A DNA stretch of 64,000 nucleotides, taken from NCBI GenBank assembly GCA_002245135.1, contig NGBS01000292.1, positions 186,001 through 250,000 of the forward strand, given 5' to 3'. Within the stretch, counting starts at the first letter, position 1. Each line of letters starts with the position of its first letter. This DNA is from Proteromonas lacertae (lineage: Eukaryota > Sar > Bigyra > Opalinata > Proteromonadidae). This document shows positions 1 through 11,642 of this stretch, piece by piece. The notes beneath the pieces are model-generated. The model did no database searches, was not told the origin of the DNA, and saw only the letters and a program-made list of their open reading frames with translations. The position numbers and the translations under genes are program-made.

Positions 1-1142
1 TCATGTGAAACTACAATTAAAGTGCCTTTATATTCCATCAAATAGTTTTCTAGCCAAATACATGCATGTAAATCTAAATGATTGGTAGGTTCATCCAGTA
101 ATAATAAATGTGGATGAATATATAAAGCAGCAGCTAAGGATACTCTCATTCTCCAACCACCAGATAAGGCACTAGTTGGTTTATCTTGATCCTCTGTTGT
201 AAACTGCAAACCACTCAATATTTTTCTTGCTCTACTTTCAGCACTATCACTTTCTATTAAATCCAATTCTTCGTATATTTCTTTTAATTCATTTATCACT
301 TCTTCACTTTCTTCACCTTTTTCAACTCTTTCATTTAATTCTTTTTGACGAGTTAGTAATCTCACTCTATTTGCATCTATATCTAATACTGTATCTATGA
401 CACTTTTTTCAGTACTTTGTACTTCTTGTTCTACATGAATAATAGTCAAATTCTTTGGAAATCCTTTGATTAAACCTCTAGAGATATGTCTTAATAAAGT
501 ACTCTTACCAATACCATTTTGACCTACTAAACCATAGTGATGATCTTTAACAATATGTAATGTTGTATTATCTAATAAATCTTTACCTGGTACAGTTATG
601 GTAATATCGCTGATATTTATATCACCAACTGCAGTTGTTGTATCACTAGCCAATGAAATGAAAGGACCACTACCTCCTTCTTCATCTAAATAGTTTGTTT
701 TACGGATAAGATCATCTATAGCTGCTTTTTGCTTTTCTATTTTTAGTTCATCTTTTCGTTTTTGTTTTTCTGTAGTCTTGTCTTTAGCTCCTGAGAAATC
801 ATCACTTCGAATGAATGTTGCACTTCTATTGGATTTCTTTTTATTCTTTGGAGCTTCATCAGGCTTTGGTGATATTAATATTGCATTTTCTAGTACTTCT
901 AAGTCTGTTGACTTTGGAGTAGAATCAGATCCATCTAACTGATGGAGTAATTTACGAAAATTATGAATTTTTTGATTGACTTCATCCTCACCAATACCAC
1001 AATCGATCAAATTGTCATATAATAAATCTTGAATAGTTTCTTTGCTTCTATCATCCTCCAAAACCTGTGTAATATACTCTTGAATTGGCTCATCCAATAC
1101 AGACAGTTCGTTTCTAACAATATCTGCAATGTTTAAAGACAT
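1..1142 (-). CDS. ABCF3: ABC-F ATPase, GCN20/ABCF3-like (3' end beyond window)
   Basis: This soluble ABC-F protein has no membrane segments. By family it acts with ribosomes; in yeast, GCN20 works with GCN1 in activating the eIF2 kinase GCN2. The reading frame is open without introns from the ATG at 1142 to the window edge, about 380 codons. It starts with the helical N-terminal domain typical of GCN20/ABCF3 (MSLNIADIVRNEL). The first ATPase domain follows: Walker A GQNGIGKST near residue 207, signature LSGGWRMR near 325, and Walker B LLLLDEPTNHLD near 345. The visible part stops at the H-loop (VVSH), so the second ATPase domain lies outside the window. It is divergent from the next gene with only 77 bp between start codons. 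Confidence 0.9.
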   Translation of the reverse strand, partial: MSLNIADIVRNELSVLDEPIQEYITQVLEDDRSKETIQDLLYDNLIDCGIGEDEVNQKIHNFRKLLHQLDGSDSTPKSTDLEVLENAILISPKPDEAPKNKKKSNRSATFIRSDDFSGAKDKTTEKQKRKDELKIEKQKAAIDDLIRKTNYLDEEGGSGPFISLASDTTTAVGDINISDITITVPGKDLLDNTTLHIVKDHHYGLVGQNGIGKSTLLRHISRGLIKGFPKNLTIIHVEQEVQSTEKSVIDTVLDIDANRVRLLTRQKELNERVEKGEESEEVINELKEIYEELDLIESDSAESRARKILSGLQFTTEDQDKPTSALSGGWRMRVSLAAALYIHPHLLLLDEPTNHLDLHACIWLENYLMEYKGTLIVVSH

Positions 1143-1219
1143 GGCAAATTAAAAATGTCAATAATTAACAAAATTACTGTCAATATGTAATTTACATTAT
1201 TCTATTTATTGCGTTTTTA

Positions 1220-2440
1220 ATGCCTTATCTATTTATAATAAACTTTTTGTTTGTGTGTATATATTCAAAATGTCATGAACAAGGTGATTGGCCTGCAGCA
1301 GATGAAGGTGAAGTGGTTAAACTTCCTTGTCCCAAATATTACTCTGGAAATCTCATTAGAACATGCTATAAATATTCATTAGATTATGGCTTTTGGGGGG
1401 CCATAACCCCTTGTGTTGTTGATCCAATTCAAACAGCTAGAATAATACATCCACATATAATAGTTCATCCACATCATAAATCACAGTTTTATACATTAGA
1501 TATTCGTGGAGCTGAGTTGAAATTTCAAATTATTTCAAATTATTCATTACCAGAAGGAATTATATTCAACTATACAACTGGCTTGTTAGATGGCACTGTA
1601 AATACTGTATTTAATGAAACAAAATATTCATTACTTGTGTGGAATAAACCATATTATCCTAATTTCACACTTCCATTTACAATAAAGTCTACTCTAAATT
1701 ACTGTCCAAAAGACAGGGTATGGAGTAAAACAGAAGGAGACTCAGTTTCATATTTACCTTGTAGATGTGACAAAAATACGGACGATTTTTATAATGACTC
1801 ATCTTCAGTCAAAGATGGTGATATTACTGGCATAATGACTAGATATTGTGCTTATGAAAGTAATGGAATCAACACAACATGGATGGGAGCTGATAAGAGT
1901 TTTTGTCAAGTTAAACAGAAGAATCCACCTAAAGAATGTGCATATTTATATTTTATACATAAATATAATAATTTAACTTATGATGAATTTGGCTTAAAAG
2001 AAGAACACGATTTGTTAGAATCATTTATAGAATTCTTGAATATTAGTAAGAATGAAATTATGATGTATGAGAAATCAGCATCTAATGTAAATAATAACCC
2101 TAGTTTGTTGATTAACCTACAATTTACACTCAATGAGAATAATATAGATGATTATAAGCAATCACTACCAGATATAATACAAGATAAAATGTTTGTAGAT
2201 ATGTTAATCTCAAAAGATGATTATTTTCAGAATATTACTACTATTGAAATTCAGAAAATTGAAGTGGTTTATCATCAAGAGAAAAACGTTTTATTGATAA
2301 TAGTGGTAGTGATCGTTATATTACTGCTGATATTTGCTACTTTATTGTGGTATTTTATAACACAATATAGGATAAAGAATTTATTACATACAAATGATAG
2401 TTTTGAAGCATCATTTGATTTATCTAATGAATCTATATAA
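1220..2440 (+). CDS. type I membrane surface protein with Cys modules and a He_PIG-like domain
   Basis: The gene is intronless and encodes 406 residues. A signal peptide covers about residues 1-17. A Cys module around 18-67 (GDWPAADEGEVVKLPCPKYY, then RTC and FWG) resembles hormone-receptor/sushi-like modules. Residues about 75-155 look like a He_PIG immunoglobulin-type domain, with LPEGIIFNYTTGLLDGT matching the usual LPxGLxxxxxTGxxxGT pattern. A second Cys module covers about 160-231, then a membrane-proximal region that may adopt a SEA-like fold (238-352). A transmembrane helix lies near 358-381 and the cytoplasmic tail is short. There are many N-glycosylation sequons. The likely role is a cell-surface receptor or adhesin; the ligand is unknown. 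The giant protease at 30.8-37.8 kb carries a related Cys module and the same C-terminal layout. Confidence 0.75.
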   Translation: MPYLFIINFLFVCIYSKCHEQGDWPAADEGEVVKLPCPKYYSGNLIRTCYKYSLDYGFWGAITPCVVDPIQTARIIHPHIIVHPHHKSQFYTLDIRGAELKFQIISNYSLPEGIIFNYTTGLLDGTVNTVFNETKYSLLVWNKPYYPNFTLPFTIKSTLNYCPKDRVWSKTEGDSVSYLPCRCDKNTDDFYNDSSSVKDGDITGIMTRYCAYESNGINTTWMGADKSFCQVKQKNPPKECAYLYFIHKYNNLTYDEFGLKEEHDLLESFIEFLNISKNEIMMYEKSASNVNNNPSLLINLQFTLNENNIDDYKQSLPDIIQDKMFVDMLISKDDYFQNITTIEIQKIEVVYHQEKNVLLIIVVVIVILLLIFATLLWYFITQYRIKNLLHTNDSFEASFDLSNESI

Positions 2441-2570
2441 TTTATTTATTGAATTTTGTTTTTTTAGAGTTTATAGAAAAATAGATTTGATTACTAGTTT
2501 GATAATTCTTTCATTTTTTTCATTTCTTTTTTTTCTACAGTATAAAATAAAGATTTGTAAATTTTTATAG

Positions 2571-3258
2571 ATGAGTGCATATGCAAACCAAAGTTTAGAT
2601 GATGTCATAGCTCAAAACAATCATAAAGACTATTCAAAACCAAATTATGGTAGAAGAGGTAGAGGCGGTGCTGAAGGTATATATATTTTTGCATTATTGA
2701 TAATATAATACTGTAGGCTCATCTCGTTCATTCGTTCAAAGAAATAACAGGTCAACTCCTTACCAAAGAGCTATAACTGATATCACTCCTCAATTTCATG
2801 GAATTCGAGGAGGATCTAATATGCAATTTGAAGTGAGAAGGAGAAGAGGTCGAAATTTCAATAGTGGATATAACAGAGACTTTAGAGAAGGAAATATTAA
2901 TCAAAAATGGAAGCATGATAAATTTGAGAATATAAAAAGTACAAATGGTGTGAGTAGAGTGAATTCAGTAACAAAACCACCATTGTCCACAGGTACAAAA
3001 CTAATGATAAGCAATTTTGCAAGTAGTGTAACTGAAGAAGATTTAACGCAGTTATTTGGAGCTATTGGTGAAATAAAGAGTTGTGAATTAGATTATGATA
3101 AAGAAGGAAAAAGTAAAGGAAGTGGAAGCGTAGTATATGTGAATCATGATGATGCAATTAAAGCAATAGATGAATATAATGATCGTGAATTAGATGGTAA
3201 AGCCATGAAAATCCATTTATTGTCATCAACAAATACAATATTTAGTCGTTTAAAGTGA
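2571..3258 (+). CDS. ALYREF: ALYREF/Yra1-type mRNA export adaptor
   Basis: The product is an RNA-binding adaptor of the TREX complex, expected to hand spliced mRNA to the export receptor in the nucleus. The start at 2571 is chosen because it gives the N-terminal UAP56-binding motif (QSLDDVIAQN). One 40-nt intron at 2677-2716 (GT-AG) joins in frame to exon 2. The variable N-terminal region is rich in Arg and Gly (RRRGRN), and one RRM runs from about TKLMISNFASSVTEEDLTQL to the end, with RNP1-like GKSKGSGSVVYV and RNP2-like LMISNF. The C-terminal UAP56-binding motif found in many orthologues is not evident. The protein is slightly shorter than human ALYREF. The stop is TGA. Confidence 0.85.
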
Positions 3259-3631
3259 TAAACAATGGAAATTATGTAGTTTTTATTATTTTATTGGTTT
3301 TTGTTTTATTTCACTATTCATTTATTTGTATCTGTCGTTAAATTGTTATATCTTTAATCAGAATTAATTTAGATGTAGTAGTATGTAAATGATTGAACAT
3401 CTATGAAAATTTTCAATTATTTGTTCTTAGCAGCTTTAATTATGTAGATATAGAGATTTTTGTGTATCTGTAAATAGATTCGTTTTACAATCATTCATCA
3501 AAATTCATTTCTTTTTTCTTTGTGATCTGTATATAATTATTGTTATACAATTAATTTTTTATAACACTGCATTTATTATTACACACTTCTATATACAATA
3601 TGATATATATCACTATTCTTTTGTTTAGAAA
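3259..3631. other. intergenic, ALYREF to GIGYF
   Basis: This AT-rich stretch of 373 bp shows no open frame or RNA gene I can recognise. It should hold the 3' UTR of the export factor and the promoter of the next gene. It contains the recurrent motif AATAGATTCG near 3474-3483. Confidence 0.5.
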
Positions 3632-4730
3632 ATGTCCCACGAAACAAGTCGTCCTAATGAATTAGTCCTTCCACAAGAAGAAGGCAATATGAATGTATTT
3701 TTGTTGTATATAATTGTCTAGTATCAATCTGGTTGGTATAATAAAAGCGGAAGTGCAAGTCCTCCAGCAGCTTCACCAGGAACTCCAGGAGATGCCTATA
3801 ATAAGCCATCTAGCAAGAAAACAGTAACTAGATTTGAACATTCAGAGATTTTGGAGCATTACATTGAATATCAATTGCCTGAATGTATAAAAAACGTAAT
3901 GAACAAGCCTGATATCAGTTCAATAATATCAGAACAAGCAATTCCCCCAGTTACTTTAACTTTAACTTCATTTAGTGATGAAGAAGTATATATTTGTAAA
4001 TAATAAAAATAATTATTCTTTATTAGACTACAAGATTTTGGAATGATGTATCCAAAATGAATCAAAAGAAAGGCCGTTTAGTTGAAGAAGATATGAGTTC
4101 AAATCCAACAGGAGGAATAAAAGGGAATATATATCATCCTAAGCATTTAGGATCTGCAAGTATGATATATATATAATATAATATAATAATATAATATATT
4201 TATTCATTTAGCAAATGGATCAGCTATTGAACATCAACAACCTTCCTATTTGTTAAATCGAAATAATAAACGTCCATCAGCTATGGAATCATCGAATTGG
4301 AGAGAAAGACCAATGGTTCAGCCACCTCCGCCTCAAGCCAATGTGCCAAGCCAAAGTCCAAACCGACCTCAAGCCATTGGAAGTAATTACAAATCTTCCA
4401 GTCATTACGAAGTAATTCATAAGAATAGAAGTAATTATGTAAAAGGAAGTGGTGGTAATAATAATAATAACAGTAGCTCTGAATCAGAAAGTGAAGAAGA
4501 AGGTGTTGATCATGAATCATTAAAACAAATGATGAAAAATGGCTTAAAGAAGCAGCAAACTGTAGTTCCAGCAGTTCCTACTAATAGTCAATCAAATACA
4601 ACACCATTACCAACACCAGATTCTGATAATGAAGATAATAATGCTAGTCCTAGCAATTTACCTCAATTTACTCCAGTTATTCGAACTAATTCAAATATTA
4701 TCAATAATAATAATTCATGTGATTCACCAC

Positions 4731-4762
<32 letters not shown>

Positions 4763-5215
4763 CCAAAAATCCAAAATAACATATTAATCTCAAACCTACA
4801 ACCAAGCCCAGTTGCTATTGATAAAAAGAACGATGCAATAAAATCAAATAACAATAACTCATGGAGTATTCCAGTAGTTCAATCAATACCATTAACTTCC
4901 AATATAATACCAACATGGAATAATGCTAATCCACAACCAGTGCCACCAATCCAACCAATCCAACCAATAATACAGCCAATACAACCGGTAATGCAGCCAA
5001 TACAGCCAATACAACCAGTGGTGTTAGAATATTATTATAAAGATCCTAAGAATATTGAAAGAGGACCATACAGTAGTGAAAAGATGAGAAATTGGTTTGA
5101 TGCTGGATATTTCACTAGCGATTTACAAATTAGAATACAAAACAGTGAATATAAGAGATTAGGAGCTATGTTTCCTAATATTAAACAAGCTTTCCTTGTA
5201 TATCCAAATATAGAC

Positions 5216-5246
<31 letters not shown>

Positions 5247-5699
5247 TTGAAATGGAGAAAAGAAATAACAATAATTGGTCAGTTCCATTGACAAGCCCAC
5301 TTCAAGCTCAACCTAATATTATATATGGAATTCAACCAGTTCCTAATAACAATAACAATAATAATAATAGAAAGATAATTAATCCACAGCCACAACCAAA
5401 TGAGGTAAAATGGAATAAACCAGTGATTAATCCAATATCATTAAGTGATATACAAAAAGAAGAACAAATGAGAATTCAACAACAACAACAACAACAACAG
5501 TCATCTAATGAAATGGATAAAGAGAAATCAAAGATCACTGTTCCACAACCAACAACAACAACATCCTCTACAGCAAGTATATGGGGAACTAATCCAATTA
5601 TACCTCAACAACAATCATCTAATACAACAACAACAACTGTACAACCATTATCATTGACTGAAATACAGAAACAAGAACAATTAAGGATGCAACAGATGC

Positions 5700-5733
<34 letters not shown>

Positions 5734-5835
5734 GTCGAATGTAATTAGACAATTACCACAAACTTCATGGAATATAAACTCAACTCCATCATTAACAGAA
5801 ATTCAAAAACAGGAACAGTTGAGAATGCAACAATT

Positions 5836-5873
<38 letters not shown>

Positions 5874-6779
5874 CATCAATTATTAATAACAGCAACAGAA
5901 GCAGAAATGCATGGGGTGCTGCAGCTGTAATTAAAGTAGAAAGTGAACCTTTAGATAAGATTCAAGAAAAACAAATGGAAGAATTAAAAGATAAAAATAG
6001 AACAACTGGTTCAACATTGAGTGATATTGTACGAAATAGTGCTTTAGCTGGAGGTAGTAGTAAATCATCTTGGGGAGTTCCAGTAACTGTATCAGCACCA
6101 GTAAAATCATTAGAACAACTACAGAAAGAAGAAATTGAAAAGAGAATGAAGAGTATATTTATTTAAATATTATTGTTTTTATAGTGGAAAGAGAGATGAA
6201 TTCAAATCCAATTATTCAACCATCTCCACCACAACCTGTTGCCTCAGCAGCATCAGTAGTAGCATCAGGTAATTCAGCATGGAAAGGTGTAAAAAGAGAG
6301 AATAATAATGTAATAGGTAATAGAATGAAATAATAATAATAATATTCCAAAGTTTAATCCACCACCACAGCAGCAACAACAACAACAACAGAGTTACAAT
6401 AATAATAATAATAGTGGTAGTGGCAGTGGAATGTTTTGGGAAACAGCTGGTTCAAAGAGTGAAGAGAGTGGAGATAACAGTGCAAAATTATTAAATGGTG
6501 AATTTGCTGAATGGTGTAAAGGTGAAGTAAAGAAATATCTTTTTTTTTAATATTATTATTATTATTATTATTTTCTTTAATTTATATTTTTTTACAATAA
6601 CTGGTCATGCAGATATATCATTATTGATTTCATGTCTATCATTGGATTCTTCTGCTAAAATTAGAGAATTTATTAGAGATTTGTATGGATCTAGGCCAGA
6701 AGTGTCAAACTTTGCAACAGAGTTTATTAGTAGAAAAGATAAAATGAAGAACAATGACAGAAAACGTGGAAGAAGGTAA
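3632..6779 (+). CDS. GYF-domain protein, GIGYF/PERQ-like
   Basis: GIGYF proteins bind proline-rich partners through the GYF domain and act in translational repression and mRNA decay with the cap-binding protein 4EHP. The gene starts at ATG 3632 and has short introns at 3695-3721 (27 nt), about 3987-4026 and 4159-4211, then a long exon. The GYF domain lies near 5020-5190 (EYYYKDPKNIERGPYSSEKM, then WFDAGYF). Three copies of a SLxEIQKxEQxR motif follow, each with a poly-Gln run. Two or three further short introns near 6150-6612 lead to the C-terminal GIGYF region (GEFAEWCK, then CLSLDSSAKIREFIRDLYG). Near 6300-6350 the frame continues only if a 43-nt intron ending CAAAG is spliced, or if a base is missing from the (AAT)n run. 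The stop is TAA at 6777-6779. Confidence 0.75.
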
Positions 6780-6899
6780 TTTCAAAAGAATTGAAGAATC
6801 TCCTTTTATTTGAGATATACACCCTTAAAAAATGAAGATAATTAACAATAATAAAAGGATTGATATATGTGTATGTAGGGGTTTTTAAAACAAAAGAGA

Positions 6900-8293
6900 T
6901 TATTCTTTCCAATACTTGATTAAACTGACTGAGTCATCTTTATATAGTATACTAGCATATGGACAAACTGGTGTTCTAATATCAGTGAATAGTAACACTT
7001 CATTTCCATCTCTTTGTTTAATCAACATAGTATTCTGGTTAAGGTTGAATATCACCTCATATTCTTCTCCTTCCTTTGCATATACATCACTAAATTGACC
7101 TTCTTTCATTTTATTACCATGTGAACCATGTAAATATGAATAATCACTTAGTAAAGCAATACTACACGATTGTTTATCATTATTATTACAACTACAACCA
7201 AAACAAACACCATTATTACCATGTTTTATTGTAAATAGGAAATGATGAATATCTTTAGATATTATTACATTCAAATTACATTTTGCATTACATATACTGA
7301 ATATTCCACTTCCAACTGTATTTATAATTGTTTTACCATCTTCGCTGATTGATATATACTGGTGTTTATTCTCTTCGACGAATTTAGCTTCATCGATAAA
7401 TGGAATGACATTATCAATAACATTTACAGAATATATTCCATTAATTTCTGTTTCAAACTCTTCTATTGATATTCTATTTTCACTTTCTATTAACAATAAC
7501 TTGTGAATTAATGGGTTTATTAACTCAGAAAACTCAACGTCTAAATCATCAAATTTCACATTCAATATGTTTGACTTGATTTTGTCAATAGTCTCATCAT
7601 GAAATGGAAATTTACCACTTAACACTTTATATAATAACACTCCAATATTCCACAAATCTTTCTTTTCATTCACTTCTTTATTTAGTAATTCTTCTGGACT
7701 TGTATAATTCACATTATTCTCATTTATATCCAGCTCTTTTCCATTCAATAAATGATTAAAATAATCACAAATTTCATATTCTTTTTTATCATCTTCCTCA
7801 CTACATTCTTTTTATTATACATTACTCAATTTTAATCCACCATGATATAATCCATTTTCAGTGAAATAATTTTATAACTTCGATGATTGTTTTTAGGAAT
7901 TCATAAACACTATTTTCTTTGAAGAATACCATTAATTCAGTTTCATTCATCTTTTCTAATCTATTATCACCTCTACGCCTATATAGCATTAAATAGTCAC
8001 TATTATCACATAATATGTTGCTAACTAATATATTACCATTACTCAAACATTTTAAGTTTATCAACTCAACGTTCTTCTTAAATTTCACTTAAAAAAGAAG
8101 AATTAAAACATTCTTTTTTAATAACTTTCACTATTTCTTTTTTATCATCCTCATTTTGTGTTATTTCATATGTTTCAATCCCTTTACGCTTTTTTAGAGA
8201 TGATAAGTTCTAAATCATGATAAAACGCAATAAAAATACTTTTAAATTATCACCATATGCATTGTTTATACATTTTTCTACAATTTCACTCAT
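6900..8293 (-). pseudogene. degenerate kinase-like plus SPRY-like gene
   Basis: The last 282 codons (7748-6900) are open. They encode the C-terminal half of a kinase-like fold (NYTSPEELLN, DLWNIGVLLYKVLSGKFPF) followed by a SPRY-like domain. Upstream, coding sense continues to an ATG at 8293, with a 30-nt intron at 8210-8239 and possibly a 22-nt one near 8094-8115. Around 7790-7870 the frame breaks at least once and two TAA triplets follow what would be the catalytic loop. That loop reads YHGGLKLSN in place of the usual HRDLKPxN, and I find no DFG, so it would be inactive as a kinase. It is either a decaying pseudokinase gene, a damaged assembly, or a gene with unrecognised tiny introns. It resembles the BTB-SPRY gene at 58-60 kb. 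Confidence 0.5.
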
Positions 8294-8420
8294 TTTTCTA
8301 GTTATTTCAGTCGAAATTAAAAAATGAAAATCAAGTAAAACGGCTATTATTATTGAAACTCGAAAACTATGAATTAGGAAGAATTTCAAACAAACAATTA
8401 TAGTAAAAACTAAAAACAAA

Positions 8421-9666
8421 CTAACAATTACTTTTCATTAAACTCAAATCAATCCTTCTTCTATCATACCTCATTTTGCTTGTAAAATCAACTCCATTAT
8501 AATCATTATTCATTCCTCTTGATGAAGACAAAGGTTGAGCAGATCTTGGTCTTTCCCTATTTATCAATTTTGTAGTTTGGAAAGTATATCCTTTATTTGG
8601 AGCTTGTATTCTATTTTATAATATAATAATTATATTATATATACCCCAACTAATGGAATTTCTTCTACAGAAGTTTCTCTCTTAATAGACGAAGTATTAC
8701 TATTATTGGAATTAATTGATGCTCGGCTTGAATCAGGTTTGTTATTTTCAGGTATATCATATCCTCTTCCATTAGTTTTCCACAAATTTCTACATCTCTT
8801 CAATTGATTTGACAAATAGTGTAATCTCTTTGGATCATTAAGTAATTCATCAGGTCCTATCTGATGGGGATATTTTAAAAGATCGAACATTCGTATTACG
8901 AGTTAAAGGAATTCTATTTTCAATGTAAAAAAAAATCAAGATTTATAAATTATACTTTCCATTTTCCATTCTTTCCACTAGACTGGATAATATATTACAG
9001 TGCTCATATAACATTAATAATTCTTTCCTATAACCTAAAATTTGATCATTCTTATAATGATAAAACTTATTAAAATCATCTATAAATTTCTGTAGTTGAT
9101 CATCTCTTACTTTCAACCAATAAGCGAATTGTTCTTTTAAATGTGATATCTTATTCTCATAATTCATTACTAGAGCTTCCATTTCTTTATTCATTGTTAA
9201 TTTTTCACCATTTTTCATTGATTTTTCTAATTCTTTCAACTATTATATAATAATATAAAATAATAAGAAATATACTTTTTTAATATAATCTGAATCAATA
9301 TGCAATTTTTCAATCATTTTATTCAATTGATTTTCTCTATCATTTATAATATCTGTACTATGACTCATTACTTCTTTCATCTATAATAATAACAATAAAT
9401 ACACAAAAATACATCATTAATACACTGTCTTGTCCTATCATTCAATAATATTTCTTTTTCTTTTTCTTTAGCAATTATCTTCTTTTCTAGTCCAAATATC
9501 TTTTGATTTGCTTCACTTAATTTGTTCCTCATTTCATCCATTTCTTTCATATATTTTATCTTCAATTCGTTCAATTCTTCTGTCACTTCATTTAGTTTGG
9601 TTTGAAGATAATTATTTTCTTCACGAGATTTGTTTAATTCTTTAATGACTTCTTTACTTGCAAGTC

Positions 9667-9701
<35 letters not shown>

Positions 9702-11518
9702 TATACGCTATTCCTTCTTGATTAATTTCACTTCCACTTTCTCCATCACCTCCTTCACCATATCTATATCCTAGTATCCTACCATCATCACATTGAAATC
9801 TACCATCAGGTAAAAAATGGCCTTTTATTCCCAATTCAGCTAATATTCTTTCAAATCTTTTATTTCCTTCATCTTTCATATTGGCAAGTAATGTTTTTAA
9901 ATTAGTAATTTCAATTCCTAATTGTTTAATTTTGATTTTCATTTCATCTTCATTTTTGGTGATTGTATTGATTCTTGGTTGGTTATTCACATTTCTTACT
10001 CTATTAGCGAATTGTAATGTACTTAATCCTTCTTCATAATGTTCAGGATCTGGTCTAACTGTCGCTAATAATACTGTAAAACTATTTCCACCAAGACTAT
10101 TCTGTAGTAATCTTGTTAGTTTACTGTCTCTGTAGGGAATATGTGCTCCTTTGTTATCTAATGCCATTACTACTTTACCTAAAGCACTATTACAGTATAA
10201 TAATAAATGAAATAATATATAAAAAGAAATAAAAATATAAATTGTTTTGTTTTGAATATTTTCTTCTCTTTGTTGATATTGAATTGAATAAAGTCTTTCC
10301 TACATCAATCAATTATATATAATAAATAATAAATAAACATCAATATATATTCTATTATTCTCTATATTTACTATTCAATAATTTGATTGTGTAAATACAA
10401 AGACTCAATTCAATTCAATATCATAAATATTCAAAACAAAACAAAACTTTATAATAATAATAATAATAATAATAATATATATATATATACCTTAAACTCT
10501 TATTAATATTCAATGCTTCTTTCAATCTCATTCCAGTTGCTTCACTTTTCTTTACTCTTTCAGAACCAGCTAAATCTACAAAATTCATTTTACCTTCCTG
10601 TGTTAATCCTGTTATTGGATCTTTACTGGTTACTATCACTGTAAAAACAGTATGTGATCTTGAAGAAGTTGCATTCATCTTAGTTTCTTGTGTTGCTCTT
10701 AATTTAAATCCAATCTATACAAAAAGTATAATATTAGAAAGTTTACCTGTAAAATATTCATCACTTCAGTTGTATTGTTTACTGGTATGACGGTTAACCC
10801 TTTAGTAAATACTTTACCTTCATCATCTTCTCTTAATTCTAAGTTACTACTGTCTATTCTTTCTTTAGGTGAATCTGGACTGCCAGTACCAAACTTCTGT
10901 TGTTGTAGAGTGTGAAACCAATCAGCTGTATTTTCTAAAGGTTTATGAAGACGATCATTTGCATAGATATAGGCTATTCCTAAATCACGAATTTGATCAC
11001 AATACCTATTTTATTATATCAATTATATATTTATAATACATTTCTAGAAATGAGACTGATAATCCAATATCTTGTTTTCCTGTACTTCCTAGGCTTTTAA
11101 ATAAATAATCTAATGTTCGTGGTATTAAACCTCTTTTTTCACCACCTTCACCAAATATTGAATAGGTTTTACCTGAACCTGTTTGACCATAAGCGAAACA
11201 ACAACAATTAAAACCATTTAATACTTGTTCTACCATTGGTATACCTATTGGATCGAATATTTGGTCTTGCTGACTATCATCCCAAAAGATACCGTCATAT
11301 TGAAACATATGTTCAGCTCCGTATTGTTCTGGTTTTCCTATTAAATATTATTATATAACTGAAATACTGAACTGAAATATTTGTTCCTCTCCCACCTTAG
11401 GAAACATATCTGGTGTTAATTTGCTTCCATCTTCATTTGGCCTTACTCTTACGAAAACTTTGACCTTTGAATTCTCAGAATTTCCATTAGTATAATCAGT
11501 TACTGTAGCATATTCCAT
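8421..11518 (-). CDS. N-terminal motor kinesin with coiled-coil tail
   Basis: This is a microtubule motor. The motor starts at residue 1 (ATG 11518) with [13 protein letters not shown]. The P-loop is [15 protein letters not shown], switch I is [10 protein letters not shown], switch II is DLAGSERV, and LNINKSLSALGKV is rebuilt across a 304-nt intron (10187-10490). The neck-proximal segment [17 protein letters not shown] precedes a coiled-coil tail. The last exons, joined by introns as short as 28 nt near 8845-8872, encode a Ser/Asn-rich C-terminus that ends at TAG 8421. About ten introns are needed. The motor placement indicates a plus-end-directed kinesin. I cannot assign the subfamily; with CCDC39 and dynein-2 nearby, a ciliary or spindle role is plausible but inferred. 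Confidence 0.85.
10241..10450. repeat. imperfect inverted repeat inside a long kinesin intron
   Basis: The left arm (10241-10299) and right arm (about 10387-10450) are reverse complements over most of their length. They share blocks TGTTTTGTTTTGAATATTT and TGATATTGAATTGAAT followed by AGTCTTT. The left arm has an extra bulge of about 12 nt, and the arms are separated by about 90-100 nt. The surrounding intron (10187-10490, 304 nt) is roughly ten times longer than its neighbours. It could be a small inverted-repeat transposon relic, a hairpin RNA, or a structure that brings the splice sites together. Confidence 0.6.
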
Positions 11519-11642
11519 AAATAAGAGAAAATTCAAAAAAATAAAAAAAATAAAACGTTTATAAAAATAGATTCGTTTGGCTTCTTTAAAAATAAGTTTT
11601 CATACACCGAAAACTTAGTTCCGTTCATATAGACATTATAAC

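Noticed and set aside
10376-11057. Long antisense open frames opposite low-complexity coding DNA, for example at 11855-12337, 40376-41057, 46063-46417 and 42085-42924
   Set aside because: They mirror Gln, Thr/Pro, Ser or acidic repeats of the true genes and give Leu-, Ser- or Val-rich nonsense with no domain.
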